A stretch of DNA of 34,807 bases from an uncultured Christensenellaceae bacterium (GCA_910585035.1 CAJUEF010000005.1:17548-52354); one strand, 5' to 3'. Positions 5,861 through 13,348 are shown, counted from the stretch's first letter. Notes: a model not told the origin generated them from the sequence alone. Translations and numbers: made by a program.

Positions 5861-6526
5861 TTATATTATATATCCCTGTCCTCTTCTGGTGGCAATAAAG
5901 TTTTCTGCGCCTATGCTGCTGAGCTTGTGGCGCAGGCGGTTGACGTTTACGGTTAACGTGTTATCGTCTATAAATTCGTCAGACTGCCAAAGCTCATCCA
6001 TAAGCTCTTCCCTAGAGACAATGCTGCCGGCGTTTTTCATAAGAACAGAAAGGATTTTAATTTCATTTTTAGTCAAATCTTCTGTTTTACCGTCTTTGGT
6101 TATACATCCTTTGGATAGGGAAAGAGCAACCCCGCCGCACTCCATTTCACGGGAGACGGAAGCAGAATTAGACGAACGCTTTAAAACTGCGCTGATACGG
6201 GCAAGAAGAATTTGTTTATTGTAGGGCTTTGTAATAAAATCGTCTGCACCGAGATTCATTGCCATAAGCTCGTCTACATCTGTGTTGCGGCTGGTTACGA
6301 TTATAACGGGAACTGTTGAGGTTTTGCGTATATTACGGCAGATATGATAGCCATCATAATAGGGTAGGTTTATATCTAAAAGTATCAGGTCGGGAGCTGC
6401 ACTAAGAGCGGCAGTTATTATGTTTTCAAAGTCGTCAGACCAGGTACATTCGTAGCCGTAGGAGCTTAGGAGCTTGGAAAGCTCTTCCCTTAAAACGCTG
6501 TCGTCCTCAATAATAAATATTTTCAC
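5861..6526 (-). CDS. OmpR-family response regulator, BceR-like
   Basis: 221 residues. The receiver domain has the acidic pocket EDD at 7-9, phosphoacceptor Asp 51 (LLDINLP) and the conserved Lys in DFITKPYN. A C-terminal winged helix (TKNEIKILSVL ... SREELMDELW ... NTLTVNVNRLRHKL) binds DNA. The GTG at 6526 is chosen because AAAGGAGG lies 6 nt upstream; an ATG at 6532 abuts the binding site. It is transcribed with the kinase. Its likely target is the dyad upstream of the transporter at 90-116. Confidence 0.92.
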   Translation of the reverse strand: MKIFIIEDDSVLREELSKLLSSYGYECTWSDDFENIITAALSAAPDLILLDINLPYYDGYHICRNIRKTSTVPVIIVTSRNTDVDELMAMNLGADDFITKPYNKQILLARISAVLKRSSNSASVSREMECGGVALSLSKGCITKDGKTEDLTKNEIKILSVLMKNAGSIVSREELMDELWQSDEFIDDNTLTVNVNRLRHKLSSIGAENFIATRRGQGYII

Positions 6527-6565
6527 AATCATCCTCCTTTAAAGATACGGGATATAGATAATTAC

Positions 6566-6628
6566 ATTATATTTGGCGGCAAAGGTTTACGCAAGAAAAA
6601 TACGGTAAGTAAAAAGTATACTACTTTT
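6566..6628 (-). promoter_or_regulatory. Promoter of the two-component system, with upstream dyad
   Basis: Read on minus: TTGCGT (6589-6594), 17 bp, TATAAT (6566-6571). Upstream is the perfect inverted repeat AAAAGTA-TAC-TACTTTT (6612-6628), a possible regulator site. Confidence 0.5.
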
Positions 6629-6658
6629 AAAGAATTAATTATGTTATAATAACCTCAC

Positions 6659-6693
6659 ATAACTTTTACAAAATCATAGATTTTGAAAGTTAT
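6659..6693. repeat. Isolated hairpin in the 6.5-7.0 kb spacer
   Basis: ATAACTTT and AAAATC pair with GATTTT and AAAGTTAT around an ATA loop, with one small internal bulge. It is the first of a run of structures that fill the 519-bp gap (6527-7045), which contains no convincing gene. Confidence 0.55.
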
Positions 6694-6710
6694 GGAGAAC
6701 ATTGAAGCTT

Positions 6711-6773
6711 ATAATTAAGACCTTGCGGTCTAAATGGCTGTCGCCATTCTTTGCTTACGCAAAGCTTAATTAT
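6711..6773. repeat. Cloverleaf-like element: closing stem plus three tetraloop hairpins
   Basis: A closing stem ATAATTAAG (6711-6719) with CTTAATTAT (6765-6773) encloses three consecutive perfect hairpins with 4-nt loops: GACC-TTGC-GGTC (6719-6730), AATGGC-TGTC-GCCATT (6733-6748) and CTTTGC-TTAC-GCAAAG (6749-6764). The first arm shares its outer base with the closing stem. It is not a tRNA: there is no anticodon arm or T loop. Confidence 0.55.
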
Positions 6774-6792
6774 GCTATAATAAATGTATCTC

Positions 6793-6837
6793 TTTACCTT
6801 TCTTTTAGGAAAAAGAAAGGTAAAACCAAAGAAAACC
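6793..6837. repeat. AT-rich hairpin repeat, copy 5
   Basis: TTTACCTTTCTTTT (6793-6806) pairs with AAAAGAAAGGTAAA (6811-6824) around AGGA, followed by ACCAAAGAAAACC. Confidence 0.75.
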
Positions 6838-6896
6838 TATTTGCCGATAAGGATATATTTTTGCAAAAAACATCCTTAACCTTTAAAGTAAACATA

Positions 6897-6945
6897 TAGG
6901 TTTTTCTTTTGTTACTTTTCTTTTTTTCTAAAAAGAAAAGTAAAT
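6897..6945. repeat. AT-rich hairpin repeat, copy 6
   Basis: Flank TAGGTTTTTCTTTTG, then TTACTTTTCTTTTT (6912-6925) paired with 6930-6943. Between copies 5 and 6 an inverted repeat AAGGAT/ATCCTT encloses TTTTTGCAAAAA (about 6848-6877). Confidence 0.75.
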
Positions 6946-6975
6946 AAAATATTAATAACTTCATATACATTTCTT

Positions 6976-7005
6976 TTTATCTTTCTTTAAGAAAAGAAAG
7001 GTAAA
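6976..7005. repeat. AT-rich hairpin repeat, copy 7
   Basis: TTTATCTTTCTT (6976-6987) pairs with AAGAAAGGTAAA (6994-7005), with one wobble on the + strand. It lies 30 nt before the ribosome binding site of the glycosyltransferase gene. Confidence 0.65.
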
Positions 7006-7045
7006 ACAGGAGAAATTTAAACGCAAGATGATTTAGGAGAAATAG

Positions 7046-7972
7046 ATGCACAAGCTATCTGTAATAGTTCCCTGCTATAATGAGCAGGAAGTGTTAATGG
7101 AATTTTATGGACAGGTAAAGGACGTTTTAAACAGTATAGATGAGCTGGATTATGAGCTGCTGTTTATTGATGATGGCTCCAAGGACGAAACTCTAAATAT
7201 TTTAAGGGAATTGGCAAAAGAGGACAAGCAAGTGAGGTATATTTCCTTTTCCAGAAATTTCGGAAAAGAAGCAGCCATGTTTGCCGGACTTGAAAATGCG
7301 TCCGGAGATATGGCCGCAGTTATGGACGCTGATTTACAGCACCCTCCAGGAACTCTTATAGAGATGTATAAAGCTCTTAATGAAGAGGACTTTGATATGT
7401 GCGCTACAAGGAGGATTACCAGAAAAGGCGAGCCTGCTTTAAGGTCTTTCTTTGCACGCTCTTTTTATAAATTTATCAACAAAATGTCTGATATTGAAAT
7501 AGTTGACGGCGCTCAGGATTTTTGTATGATGAAACGTCCTGTTATAGACAGTATATTGCTTTTAAAAGAAAACAACCGATTTACCAAAGGAATTTACGGA
7601 TGGATAGGCTTTAAGAAAAAATGGATTGAGCATGAAAATGTGGAAAGAACTCTCGGGGAGACAAAATGGTCCTTTTGGGGGCTTATGAAATACTCCCTTG
7701 AAGGCATTGTAGGCTTTTCTACCTTGCCTCTTATGGCGTCCTCAATGTTTGGGATTGTGTTTTGTTTTATTGCTTTTTTGCTTATTATATTCGTATGCGT
7801 TAAGACTATATTTTTCGGAGAGGTGGTTCAGGGTTATCCAACTCTTATGTGTACCATCAGCCTTATAGGGGGGATTATACTTCTTAGTGTCGGCGTGCTT
7901 GGACAGTATATTGCAAAAATATATCTTGAGGTTAAAAAAAGACCCATTTACCTTGTGAGGGAAAAGAAATAA
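7046..7972 (+). CDS. Membrane-anchored glycosyltransferase family 2 (GtrB/CsbB-like)
   Basis: 308 residues. The cytoplasmic GT-A domain starts VIVPCYNEQE, carries the nucleotide-sugar motifs DDGS (42-45) and DADLQHP (94-100), and has a CATRR loop. Two C-terminal membrane helices (about 229-256 and 268-292) end in the family's typical VKKRPIYLVREK tail. Members transfer a sugar from a nucleotide donor to undecaprenyl phosphate at the inner face of the membrane, for later cell-envelope glycosylation. No flippase or third-component glycosyltransferase is next to it. ATG after TTAGGAGAAATAG. It is a single gene with no obvious terminator before the thiamin promoter 5 bp downstream. Confidence 0.88.
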   Translation: MHKLSVIVPCYNEQEVLMEFYGQVKDVLNSIDELDYELLFIDDGSKDETLNILRELAKEDKQVRYISFSRNFGKEAAMFAGLENASGDMAAVMDADLQHPPGTLIEMYKALNEEDFDMCATRRITRKGEPALRSFFARSFYKFINKMSDIEIVDGAQDFCMMKRPVIDSILLLKENNRFTKGIYGWIGFKKKWIEHENVERTLGETKWSFWGLMKYSLEGIVGFSTLPLMASSMFGIVFCFIAFLLIIFVCVKTIFFGEVVQGYPTLMCTISLIGGIILLSVGVLGQYIAKIYLEVKKRPIYLVREKK

Positions 7973-7976
7973 ACTG

Positions 7977-8005
7977 TTTACAATTTGCAAAAATTGTTGT
8001 ATAGT
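7977..8005 (+). promoter_or_regulatory. Promoter of the thiamin operon
   Basis: TTTACA (7977-7982), 17 bp, TATAGT (8000-8005), placed so that the transcript starts just before an AT-rich hairpin (GCTTAT..TGCG/CGCA..ATAAGC, 8015-8047) and the riboswitch. Confidence 0.65.
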
Positions 8006-8063
8006 AATTGCATGGCTTATTTTATGCGGTTGTTGTCGCAGATAAGCTTGATACAATTGGATA

Positions 8064-8150
8064 ACTACTGGGGAGCTGTAAAAGGCTGAGAGGAAGTTTG
8101 GCTTCGACCCATGAACCTGATACGGATAATGCCGACGTAGGAACAGCTTA
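8064..8150 (+). promoter_or_regulatory. TPP (THI-element) riboswitch aptamer
   Basis: Conserved core blocks are in order: GGGGAGC (8070-8076), GGCTGAGAGG (8084-8093), GACCCATGAACCTGAT (8106-8121), GGATAATGCC (8124-8133) and CGTAGGAA (8135-8142). These are the signature of the thiamin pyrophosphate aptamer (CTGAGA, ACCTGA and GTAGGAA elements). It precedes thiC, the classic target. Ligand binding should reduce expression of the operon. Confidence 0.95.
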
Positions 8151-8153
8151 TTT

Positions 8154-8187
8154 AGCTATGCCTTATTTCGGTATAGCTTTTTCTTTT
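8154..8187 (+). terminator. Riboswitch expression-platform terminator
   Basis: AGCTATGCC (8154-8162) pairs with GGTATAGCT (8170-8178), followed by TTTTTCTTTTT. The preceding CAGCTTATTTAGCT can compete for pairing with the aptamer, which fits transcription attenuation. Confidence 0.8.
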
Positions 8188-8232
8188 TACTTACTTTTCT
8201 TTTAAGAAAAAGAAAAGTAAGCAAAAGAAAAG
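8179..8232. repeat. AT-rich hairpin repeat, copy 8
   Basis: CTTACTTTTCTTTT (8190-8203) pairs with AAAAGAAAAGTAAG (8208-8221), and both arms extend into TTTTCTTTT/AAAAGAAAAG. It directly follows the riboswitch terminator. Confidence 0.75.
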
Positions 8233-8277
8233 TTAAATATTGGTTAAGAAGTTAGACATAAGCAGAAGCTGTAATTG

Positions 8278-8327
8278 GTTTTCTTTTTGCTTCTTTTTCT
8301 TTTTTCAAAAGAAAAAGAAGAGAAAAA
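8278..8327. repeat. AT-rich hairpin repeat, copy 9, abutting the thiC ribosome binding site
   Basis: CTTCTTTTTCTTTT (8290-8303) pairs with AAAAGAAAAAGAAG (8307-8320) around TTC. The thiC AGGAGGG begins at 8328, directly after the element. Confidence 0.75.
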
Positions 8328-8341
8328 AGGAGGGATACATA

Positions 8342-9634
8342 TTGACGCAGAAAGAGGCTGCTGTAAAAGGCATAATTACAAAAGAGATGGAAGCATGTGC
8401 AACCTATGAGGGTGTAACGCCGGAAAAGGTGAGAGAGGAGGTTGCAAAAGGACATGCGGTTATACCGTGCAACGTGCTGCATAAATCCATTAAGCCGCGG
8501 GTAATAGGAAATGCGTTTAAAACCAAGATTAACGTTAACCTTGGCATATCAAAGGATTCAAGCTGTTATGATGCGGAAATGGATAAGGTAAAATGCGCGG
8601 TGGATATGAATGCAGACGCTATTATGGATTTAAGCTCATACGGCGATACTACAGGCTTTCGCAGGGAGCTTATTGACACCTGTCCTGCAATGATTGGGAC
8701 GGTGCCTGTATATGATGCGGTTATACACTTTAACAAGGACTTAAAGGATATTACTTCAGATGATTTTATTGAGGTGGTAAAAAACCATGTTAAAGATGGC
8801 GTGGATTTTATAACTGTTCATTGCGGCATTACCCGCCGTACTATGGACAGGCTGGAGCAGCAAAGCAGACTTACAAATATAGTATCCAGAGGCGGCGCCC
8901 TTATTTTTGCATGGATGAAAATGACAGGGCTGGAAAACCCATTTTATGAGAGATATGACGAGATACTTGACATATGTCGTGAATACGATGTGACCATAAG
9001 CCTTGGGGACGGGTGCCGTCCGGGGAGCATAAACGATGCTACGGACTTGTGCCAGATAGATGAGCTGGTAACCCTTGGAGAGCTGACAAACCGAGCAATG
9101 GCAAGAGACGTGCAGGTTATGGTCGAGGGCCCGGGGCACATGCGCTTAAATGAAATAGAAGCTAATATGACTGTGCAGCAGCGGCTGTGCAGCGGAGCTC
9201 CCTTTTATGTTTTGGGTCCGCTGGTAACAGATGTTGCTCCAGGGTATGACCATATTACATCGGCAATCGGAGGCGCCATTGCGGCGAGCCACGGCGCAGC
9301 ATTTCTTTGCTATGTTACCCCTGCTGAACATCTCAGGCTTCCTGATTTAGACGACATGAAAGAGGGCATAATTGCGTCTAAAATAGCGGCACATGCGGCA
9401 GACCTTGCAAAAGGAGTGTGCGGCGCTGCAAATTGGGACTACAATATGAGTAAAGCAAGACAGGAACTAGATTTTGACAAGATGTTTGAACTTGCCATTG
9501 ACGGCGGAGTTAAGGGAAGAAAATACAGAGAAACATCGCCAAATGAAGAAAACACATGCAGCATGTGCGGCAAGTTTTGTTCCATCCGAAATATGAACAA
9601 GGCTTTAAATGGTGAAACTGTAGATATACTTTAA
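8342..9634 (+). CDS. thiC: Phosphomethylpyrimidine synthase ThiC
   Basis: Converts aminoimidazole ribotide to hydroxymethylpyrimidine phosphate, using S-adenosylmethionine and a 4Fe-4S cluster. 430 residues, the short ThiC form. Recognisable family blocks are NLGISKD, DAIMDLSSYGDT, DFITVHCGI, SLGDGCRPGS, VMVEGPGHM, GAPFYVLGPLVTDVAPGYDH and CYVTPAEHL. The cluster cysteines are C406, C409 and C413 near the C-terminus. The TTG at 8342 has AGGAGGG 7 nt upstream. A longer in-frame reading from 8240 would translate through two AT-rich hairpins as poly-Phe/poly-Lys and is rejected. First gene of the TPP-controlled operon. Confidence 0.97.
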   Translation: MTQKEAAVKGIITKEMEACATYEGVTPEKVREEVAKGHAVIPCNVLHKSIKPRVIGNAFKTKINVNLGISKDSSCYDAEMDKVKCAVDMNADAIMDLSSYGDTTGFRRELIDTCPAMIGTVPVYDAVIHFNKDLKDITSDDFIEVVKNHVKDGVDFITVHCGITRRTMDRLEQQSRLTNIVSRGGALIFAWMKMTGLENPFYERYDEILDICREYDVTISLGDGCRPGSINDATDLCQIDELVTLGELTNRAMARDVQVMVEGPGHMRLNEIEANMTVQQRLCSGAPFYVLGPLVTDVAPGYDHITSAIGGAIAASHGAAFLCYVTPAEHLRLPDLDDMKEGIIASKIAAHAADLAKGVCGAANWDYNMSKARQELDFDKMFELAIDGGVKGRKYRETSPNEENTCSMCGKFCSIRNMNKALNGETVDIL

Positions 9635-9640
9635 CTTACT

Positions 9641-9680
9641 TTTCTCTGCTTCTCTTTTAGGAAAAAGAGAAGCAGAGAAA
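9641..9680. repeat. AT-rich hairpin repeat, copy 10 (18-bp perfect stem)
   Basis: TTTCTCTGCTTCTCTTTT (9641-9658) pairs perfectly with 9663-9680 around AGGA. Same design as the other copies, with a different middle block (TCTGCTTC). It begins 7 nt after the thiC stop. Confidence 0.75.
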
Positions 9681-9716
9681 ACCGATTACAATGTAAGAGG
9701 CTAAGTGATAATAAAT

Positions 9717-9797
9717 ATAAGGTTTTCCCTTGTTGATTTTGTAAGGTGTACAATTCCAGAATATTTGCAGAATTGCATAACCTTGATATTTGGAATT
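9717..9797. repeat. Element remnant and separate hairpin in the thiC-thiM gap
   Basis: ATATAAGGTTTTC at 9717-9729 is the left flank of the hairpin family without its hairpin, probably a decayed copy. AATTCCA..AATAT (9752-9763) pairs with ATATT..TGGAATT (9787-9797). The 338-bp thiC-thiM gap holds only these structures plus copies 10 and 11, with no gene. Confidence 0.45.
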
Positions 9798-9876
9798 AAA
9801 ATTTTTCTATCTTGGTTAAAAGAAAAGCATAAAAAGGAAAAATCAATCACTATTTAGGTTATTAGACAATGGTATA

Positions 9877-9938
9877 TATAAGGTTTTCTTTTTGTTACTT
9901 TTTCTTTTTTCCAAAAGAAAAAGTAAGAGAAAAAGTAA
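9877..9938. repeat. AT-rich hairpin repeat, copy 11
   Basis: Flank ATATAAGGTTTTC, then TTACTTTTTCTTTT (9895-9908) paired with 9913-9926 around TTCC. Nearly the same sequence as copy 1. It ends about 20 nt before the thiM ribosome binding site. Confidence 0.75.
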
Positions 9939-9972
9939 AATAAATATAAAAATTTTTTAAGGAGTGATATAA

Positions 9973-10773
9973 ATGTTTGGAGGATTAATCGGAACACTGA
10001 GGGACAGGCAGCCACTGGTTTACAGCATTACAAACTATGTAACGGTAAACGACTGTGCAAATGCCATTTTGGCTATAGGGGGCGCACCTATTATGTCGGA
10101 TGAAATTAGCGAGGCGGGAGAGATTGCAGGCAACGCCAGTGCAGTTGTAATTAACATAGGCACTCTTAATGAACGAACTGTTGAAGCAATGCTTGCCGCA
10201 GGCGTATCTGCTAATAAGAAGGGGATACCTGTTATACTTGACCCGGTAGGCGTTGGCGCTACAAAATACCGCACAGCTGTTACAAAAATTTTGCTGGACA
10301 AGGTTAAATTTGCTGTTATCAGGGGTAATGTTTCTGAAATCAGCGCAATTTACGGCGGCAAGTCTACCAATAAAGGCGTTGATGCGGCGTCTGTTGACAT
10401 TATGGATATTAACGATATTGCAGAAATGGCGAAGAAGCTTTCAAAGGATACCGGCGCAGTTATTGCAGTTAGCGGCAAGGTAGACGTGATTGCAGATAAG
10501 GATACTGCATATGCTGTTTATAACGGCAGTTATTACATGAGCAGAATAACCGGAAGCGGTTGTATGCTGTCCTGCGTGCTTGGAGCTTTTTGCGGTGCGG
10601 TGGATTCCTATTTGGAAGCGAGTGTTTGCGCAGTAGCTGCTATGGGAATTGCAGGAGAGATGGCTGAGAAAAAGATGGAAGGCACGGGAAGTTTTAGAAT
10701 GCACATGATTGACGGATTATCAAATATGTGCGAAAATGTATTTAATGAAGGTCATCGAATTGAAAAGCTTTAA
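9973..10773 (+). CDS. thiM: Hydroxyethylthiazole kinase ThiM
   Basis: Phosphorylates 4-methyl-5-(2-hydroxyethyl)thiazole, salvaging the thiazole half of thiamin. 266 residues. The ribokinase-like fold is shown by PLVYSITNYVTVNDCANAI at the N-terminus, GAPIMSDE, VILDPVGVGATKYR, VIRGNVSEI and the anion-hole region ITGSGCMLS. ATG after AAGGAGTGATATAA. No thiazole synthesis genes (thiG, thiH, thiS) are in the window, so this operon makes the pyrimidine but salvages the thiazole, unless those genes are elsewhere. Confidence 0.96.
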   Translation: MFGGLIGTLRDRQPLVYSITNYVTVNDCANAILAIGGAPIMSDEISEAGEIAGNASAVVINIGTLNERTVEAMLAAGVSANKKGIPVILDPVGVGATKYRTAVTKILLDKVKFAVIRGNVSEISAIYGGKSTNKGVDAASVDIMDINDIAEMAKKLSKDTGAVIAVSGKVDVIADKDTAYAVYNGSYYMSRITGSGCMLSCVLGAFCGAVDSYLEASVCAVAAMGIAGEMAEKKMEGTGSFRMHMIDGLSNMCENVFNEGHRIEKL

Positions 10774-11383
10774 TTTATATCTTTACGGCGTTACAGACCC
10801 GAGACTGTCCGTTCACATTCCTGTTGAAGAGCAGGTTGAAATGGCTATTCGCGGCGGCGTTACCTTTATTCAGTTAAGGGAAAAGAATATTTCCCTTGAG
10901 GAATACATTGAAAAGGGAAAGAGGGTAAAGGCAGTTTGCGATAAATACGGCGTGCCCTTTGTTATCAACGACAATGTGAGAGCTGCAAAAGAAGTGGACT
11001 GCAGCGGTGTGCATATAGGTCAGTCGGATATGGATATGAAAAGGGCACGGGAAGTTCTTGGAAATGAAAAGATAATCGGCGTGTCTGCCGGCACAGTAGA
11101 AGAAGCAATAAAGGCGGAAAAGGACGGCGCGGATTACATCGGCATTGGAGCAGTCTTTTCCACGGGAACAAAAAGAGATGTGGATACCATAGGCGTTGAA
11201 AAGCTGCGTAAGGTGGCTAATTCAGTGAAAATCCCATCCGTTGCTATTGGCGGGATAAAGGCGGATAATGCAGGCTATCTTGCCGATACGGGCATTGATG
11301 GTATTGCAGTGGTTTCTGCAATTTTTGGAAGCGATGACATAACTGGGGCAGCAAAGGAGTTAAGCAGTTGGAGGAAAAAATAA
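10760..11383 (+). CDS. thiE: Thiamin-phosphate synthase ThiE
   Basis: Joins hydroxymethylpyrimidine diphosphate and thiazole phosphate to thiamin phosphate. 207 residues with the TIM-barrel landmarks LYGVTD, FIQLREKN, FVINDNV, GVHIGQSDM, IIGVSAGT, DYIGIGAVFSTGTK and VAIGGI. The TTG at 10760 is preferred, with AGGT 7 nt upstream. An in-frame ATG at 10745 has no binding site and adds only five residues. Overlaps the end of thiM by 14 bp, indicating translational coupling. Confidence 0.95.
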   Translation: MKSFNLYLYGVTDPRLSVHIPVEEQVEMAIRGGVTFIQLREKNISLEEYIEKGKRVKAVCDKYGVPFVINDNVRAAKEVDCSGVHIGQSDMDMKRAREVLGNEKIIGVSAGTVEEAIKAEKDGADYIGIGAVFSTGTKRDVDTIGVEKLRKVANSVKIPSVAIGGIKADNAGYLADTGIDGIAVVSAIFGSDDITGAAKELSSWRKK

Positions 11384-12009
11384 AGGGCGCAATTTTTGAT
11401 TTGGACGGTACCATTGTAAATTCAATGGGCATGTGGCGCAAACTCGACAAAGAGTTCTTTATAAGACAAGGTGTCGAATATAGTCCTGAAATCAGTAAGG
11501 AAATCGTGGGAATGACTTTGGAGCAGGCAGCGGAACATTTTAGCAAAACCTTTAATCTGGGTAAGACAACCAAGCAAATACTTGATGAATGGAACAACTA
11601 TCTGCTTGACCAATATAAAAATGTTATTCCCTTAAAGCCTTACGCAGACAGGCTAATTGAGTTATGGAGCAGACAGGGAATAAAAATGTGCGTCGCCACT
11701 CTTACGGAAAAGAAAATGGCGGAAATAATTCTTAAAAAGTATGGACTTTTGGATAAGTTTGAGTTTATTCTTACAGTTGCAGAGGTAGGCAAAAGCAAGC
11801 TAAGCCCTGACATTTATCTTAGGTGTGCCGAGAAAATGGGGCTTTTGCCAAATGAATGCATCGTGCTTGAGGATACATATCATGCTATGAAATCAGCAAA
11901 GGGTGCGGGCTTTACCGTTTACGCTGTGGATGAGCCTACGGCGAGAAACAAAGAGGGCATACGCGCCATATGCGATAAATATATAAACACCTTTGAGGAG
12001 ATACTGTAA
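11368..12009 (+). CDS. HAD-superfamily phosphatase in the thiamin operon, candidate thiamin-phosphate phosphatase
   Basis: 213 residues. HAD motif I FDLDGT (nucleophile and acid Asp) is near residue 10, followed by an alpha-helical cap of the beta-phosphoglucomutase type. Motif II is the Thr in VATLTEK, motif III the Lys in GKSKLSPDIYL, and motif IV LEDTYHAMKSAKGAG. TTG start with AAGGAG 8 nt upstream, overlapping thiE by 16 bp, so it is coupled to thiE. HAD phosphatases have broad substrates. Its place right after ThiE suggests it hydrolyses thiamin monophosphate to thiamin for a pyrophosphokinase, in place of ThiL, which is not in this window. That role is an inference. Confidence 0.85.
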   Translation: MEEKIKGAIFDLDGTIVNSMGMWRKLDKEFFIRQGVEYSPEISKEIVGMTLEQAAEHFSKTFNLGKTTKQILDEWNNYLLDQYKNVIPLKPYADRLIELWSRQGIKMCVATLTEKKMAEIILKKYGLLDKFEFILTVAEVGKSKLSPDIYLRCAEKMGLLPNECIVLEDTYHAMKSAKGAGFTVYAVDEPTARNKEGIRAICDKYINTFEEIL

Positions 12010-12022
12010 TTGGAGGGAAGGT

Positions 12023-12802
12023 ATGAAAAAGGTACTTACAATAGCCGGCTCGGATTGCAGCGGCGGCGCAGGTATACAGGCGGATTTAAAAACCTTCGCT
12101 GCTTTTAAAACCTATGGAATGAGCGTTATAACGGCGATTACAGCCCAAAATACCACGGGCGTCAGAGAGGTTTTTGATATTCCCGTAAACACCATTGAAA
12201 ATCAGCTAAACGCCGTTATGGAGGATATTTTCCCCGATAGTATAAAAATAGGCATGGTGTCTAAAAGTGAAACTATAGAGGTTATATGTCGCGCTTTAAA
12301 GGCTTTTAAATGCAAAAATATTGTTGTTGACCCTGTTATGGTGTCTACCAGCGGAAGCAAGCTGCTGGAGGACAGTGCTATTGATGCAGTCAAAGAAAAG
12401 CTTTTTGAAATTGCGGATATAATTACGCCGAATTTATTTGAAGGCGAAATACTTAGCAAAATGTCAATAAACTCAAAAAAAGATATGATTTTGGCTTGTG
12501 AAAAAATACAAAAGTATTATAATGGTTATATACTTTTAAAAGGCGGACATCTTTTAGATTCCTGCGACGATTTGCTTTACAAAGACGGAAATGCTTTTTG
12601 GATTGAGGGCGAGCGGATTTCAAATGAAAATACCCATGGTACCGGCTGTACTCTGTCTTCCGCTATTGCCGCCTGTCTTGCAAAGGGCAGCACCGCTAAT
12701 GAAAGCGCTGCGTACGCTAAAAGGTATGTTTCTGCTGCTATTGCCGACGGACTTAATCTCGGGCAGGGGAGAGGTCCTCTTAACCATAATATCTCTTTTT
12801 GA
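12023..12802 (+). CDS. thiD: Hydroxymethylpyrimidine/phosphomethylpyrimidine kinase ThiD
   Basis: Phosphorylates HMP and HMP-phosphate to the diphosphate that ThiE uses. 259 residues. Ribokinase-fold landmarks are LTIAGSDCSGGAGIQADLK at the N-terminus, TAITAQNT, KIGMVS, VVDPVMVSTSG, ITPNLFEGE, ILLKGGH and the C-terminal NTHGTGCTLSSAIAA with the catalytic GTGC. ATG after GGAGGGAAGGT, 13 bp after the HAD gene. Confidence 0.96.
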   Translation: MKKVLTIAGSDCSGGAGIQADLKTFAAFKTYGMSVITAITAQNTTGVREVFDIPVNTIENQLNAVMEDIFPDSIKIGMVSKSETIEVICRALKAFKCKNIVVDPVMVSTSGSKLLEDSAIDAVKEKLFEIADIITPNLFEGEILSKMSINSKKDMILACEKIQKYYNGYILLKGGHLLDSCDDLLYKDGNAFWIEGERISNENTHGTGCTLSSAIAACLAKGSTANESAAYAKRYVSAAIADGLNLGQGRGPLNHNISF

Positions 12803-12817
12803 AAGGGGAGCTTTTAA

Positions 12818-13291
12818 GTGAAAAAGCTTTTGGCGTGCACTTTAGCTATTGCGCTTGCCGGAATTTTAACCGGATGTTTATCAAAGGAAGAGCCTGAAAT
12901 TAAGCCGAATGTTGAGGTGCATACGGAAAGTATTACCAGAGAAAAGGAAACAACAAAGGCGACAACTGTTCCAACAAATAAAGACCCAAGTATTACTAAA
13001 GGCAAGATTGATAAAAAGATAGAGACAAAATCAACCTTTAAGCAAAACGGAACAACTCTTACAGGTACTTTGAGCTTTCAAAACTCAGGTTTTGTGTTCA
13101 CTCCTGATAGTGGCGGCGAAGCAATAACTTTTCCTATGAATACAATTCTGCTGGTATTTGTGAGCTATGAAATGGAATCTGAAGGGGAAGTTTTGACCCT
13201 GCTGACCGCTACGGAACAAATTGATTTTACAGTTGAGGACGGCTACGCCAATGACCTTTCAAAATATATATTGATTTCCGAGGCTGCTTAA
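12818..13291 (+). CDS. Hypothetical lipoprotein at the end of the thiamin operon
   Basis: 157 residues. Type II signal peptide MKKLLACTLAIALAGILTGC with lipobox ILTG-C, so the mature protein would be lipid-anchored at Cys 20 on the outer membrane face. A Lys/Glu/Thr-rich linker to about residue 65 is followed by a compact beta-rich domain. GTG start after AAAGGGGAGC, 15 bp after thiD. It has no recognised domain. The operon position hints at a role near thiamin or precursor uptake, but it may be a passenger. A strong terminator follows. Confidence 0.8.
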   Translation: MKKLLACTLAIALAGILTGCLSKEEPEIKPNVEVHTESITREKETTKATTVPTNKDPSITKGKIDKKIETKSTFKQNGTTLTGTLSFQNSGFVFTPDSGGEAITFPMNTILLVFVSYEMESEGEVLTLLTATEQIDFTVEDGYANDLSKYILISEAA

Positions 13292-13306
13292 AAAATAATT
13301 TTAATT

Positions 13307-13348
13307 AAAAAGCATATGTGCTTTAAAATAAACACATATGCTTTTTTT
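13307..13348 (+). terminator. Terminator of the thiamin operon
   Basis: AAAAAGCATATGTG (13307-13320) pairs with CACATATGCTTTTTTT. The A/T flanks make it usable in both directions. Confidence 0.85.

Noticed and set aside
6711..6773. tRNA-like gene
   Set aside because: The cloverleaf has three 4-nt loops, no 7-nt anticodon loop, no TTCGA T loop and no CCA end, so it is reported as a repeat structure instead.
8240..8341. In-frame N-terminal extension of ThiC with a poly-Phe/poly-Lys stretch
   Set aside because: It is the translation of AT-rich hairpin copy 9 and the spacer. A TTG with an ideal ribosome binding site lies at 8342, where the conserved protein begins.
8756..9139. Long minus-strand open frame within thiC
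   Set aside because: A shadow of the strongly conserved thiC frame with no start signal and no recognisable protein.
9545..9580. ThiC cluster motif reads C-x2-C-x3-C rather than the C-x2-C-x4-C I remember for proteobacterial ThiC
   Set aside because: The surrounding sequence is intact, and short-form ThiC of anaerobes may normally have this spacing. I could not verify a real anomaly without an alignment.
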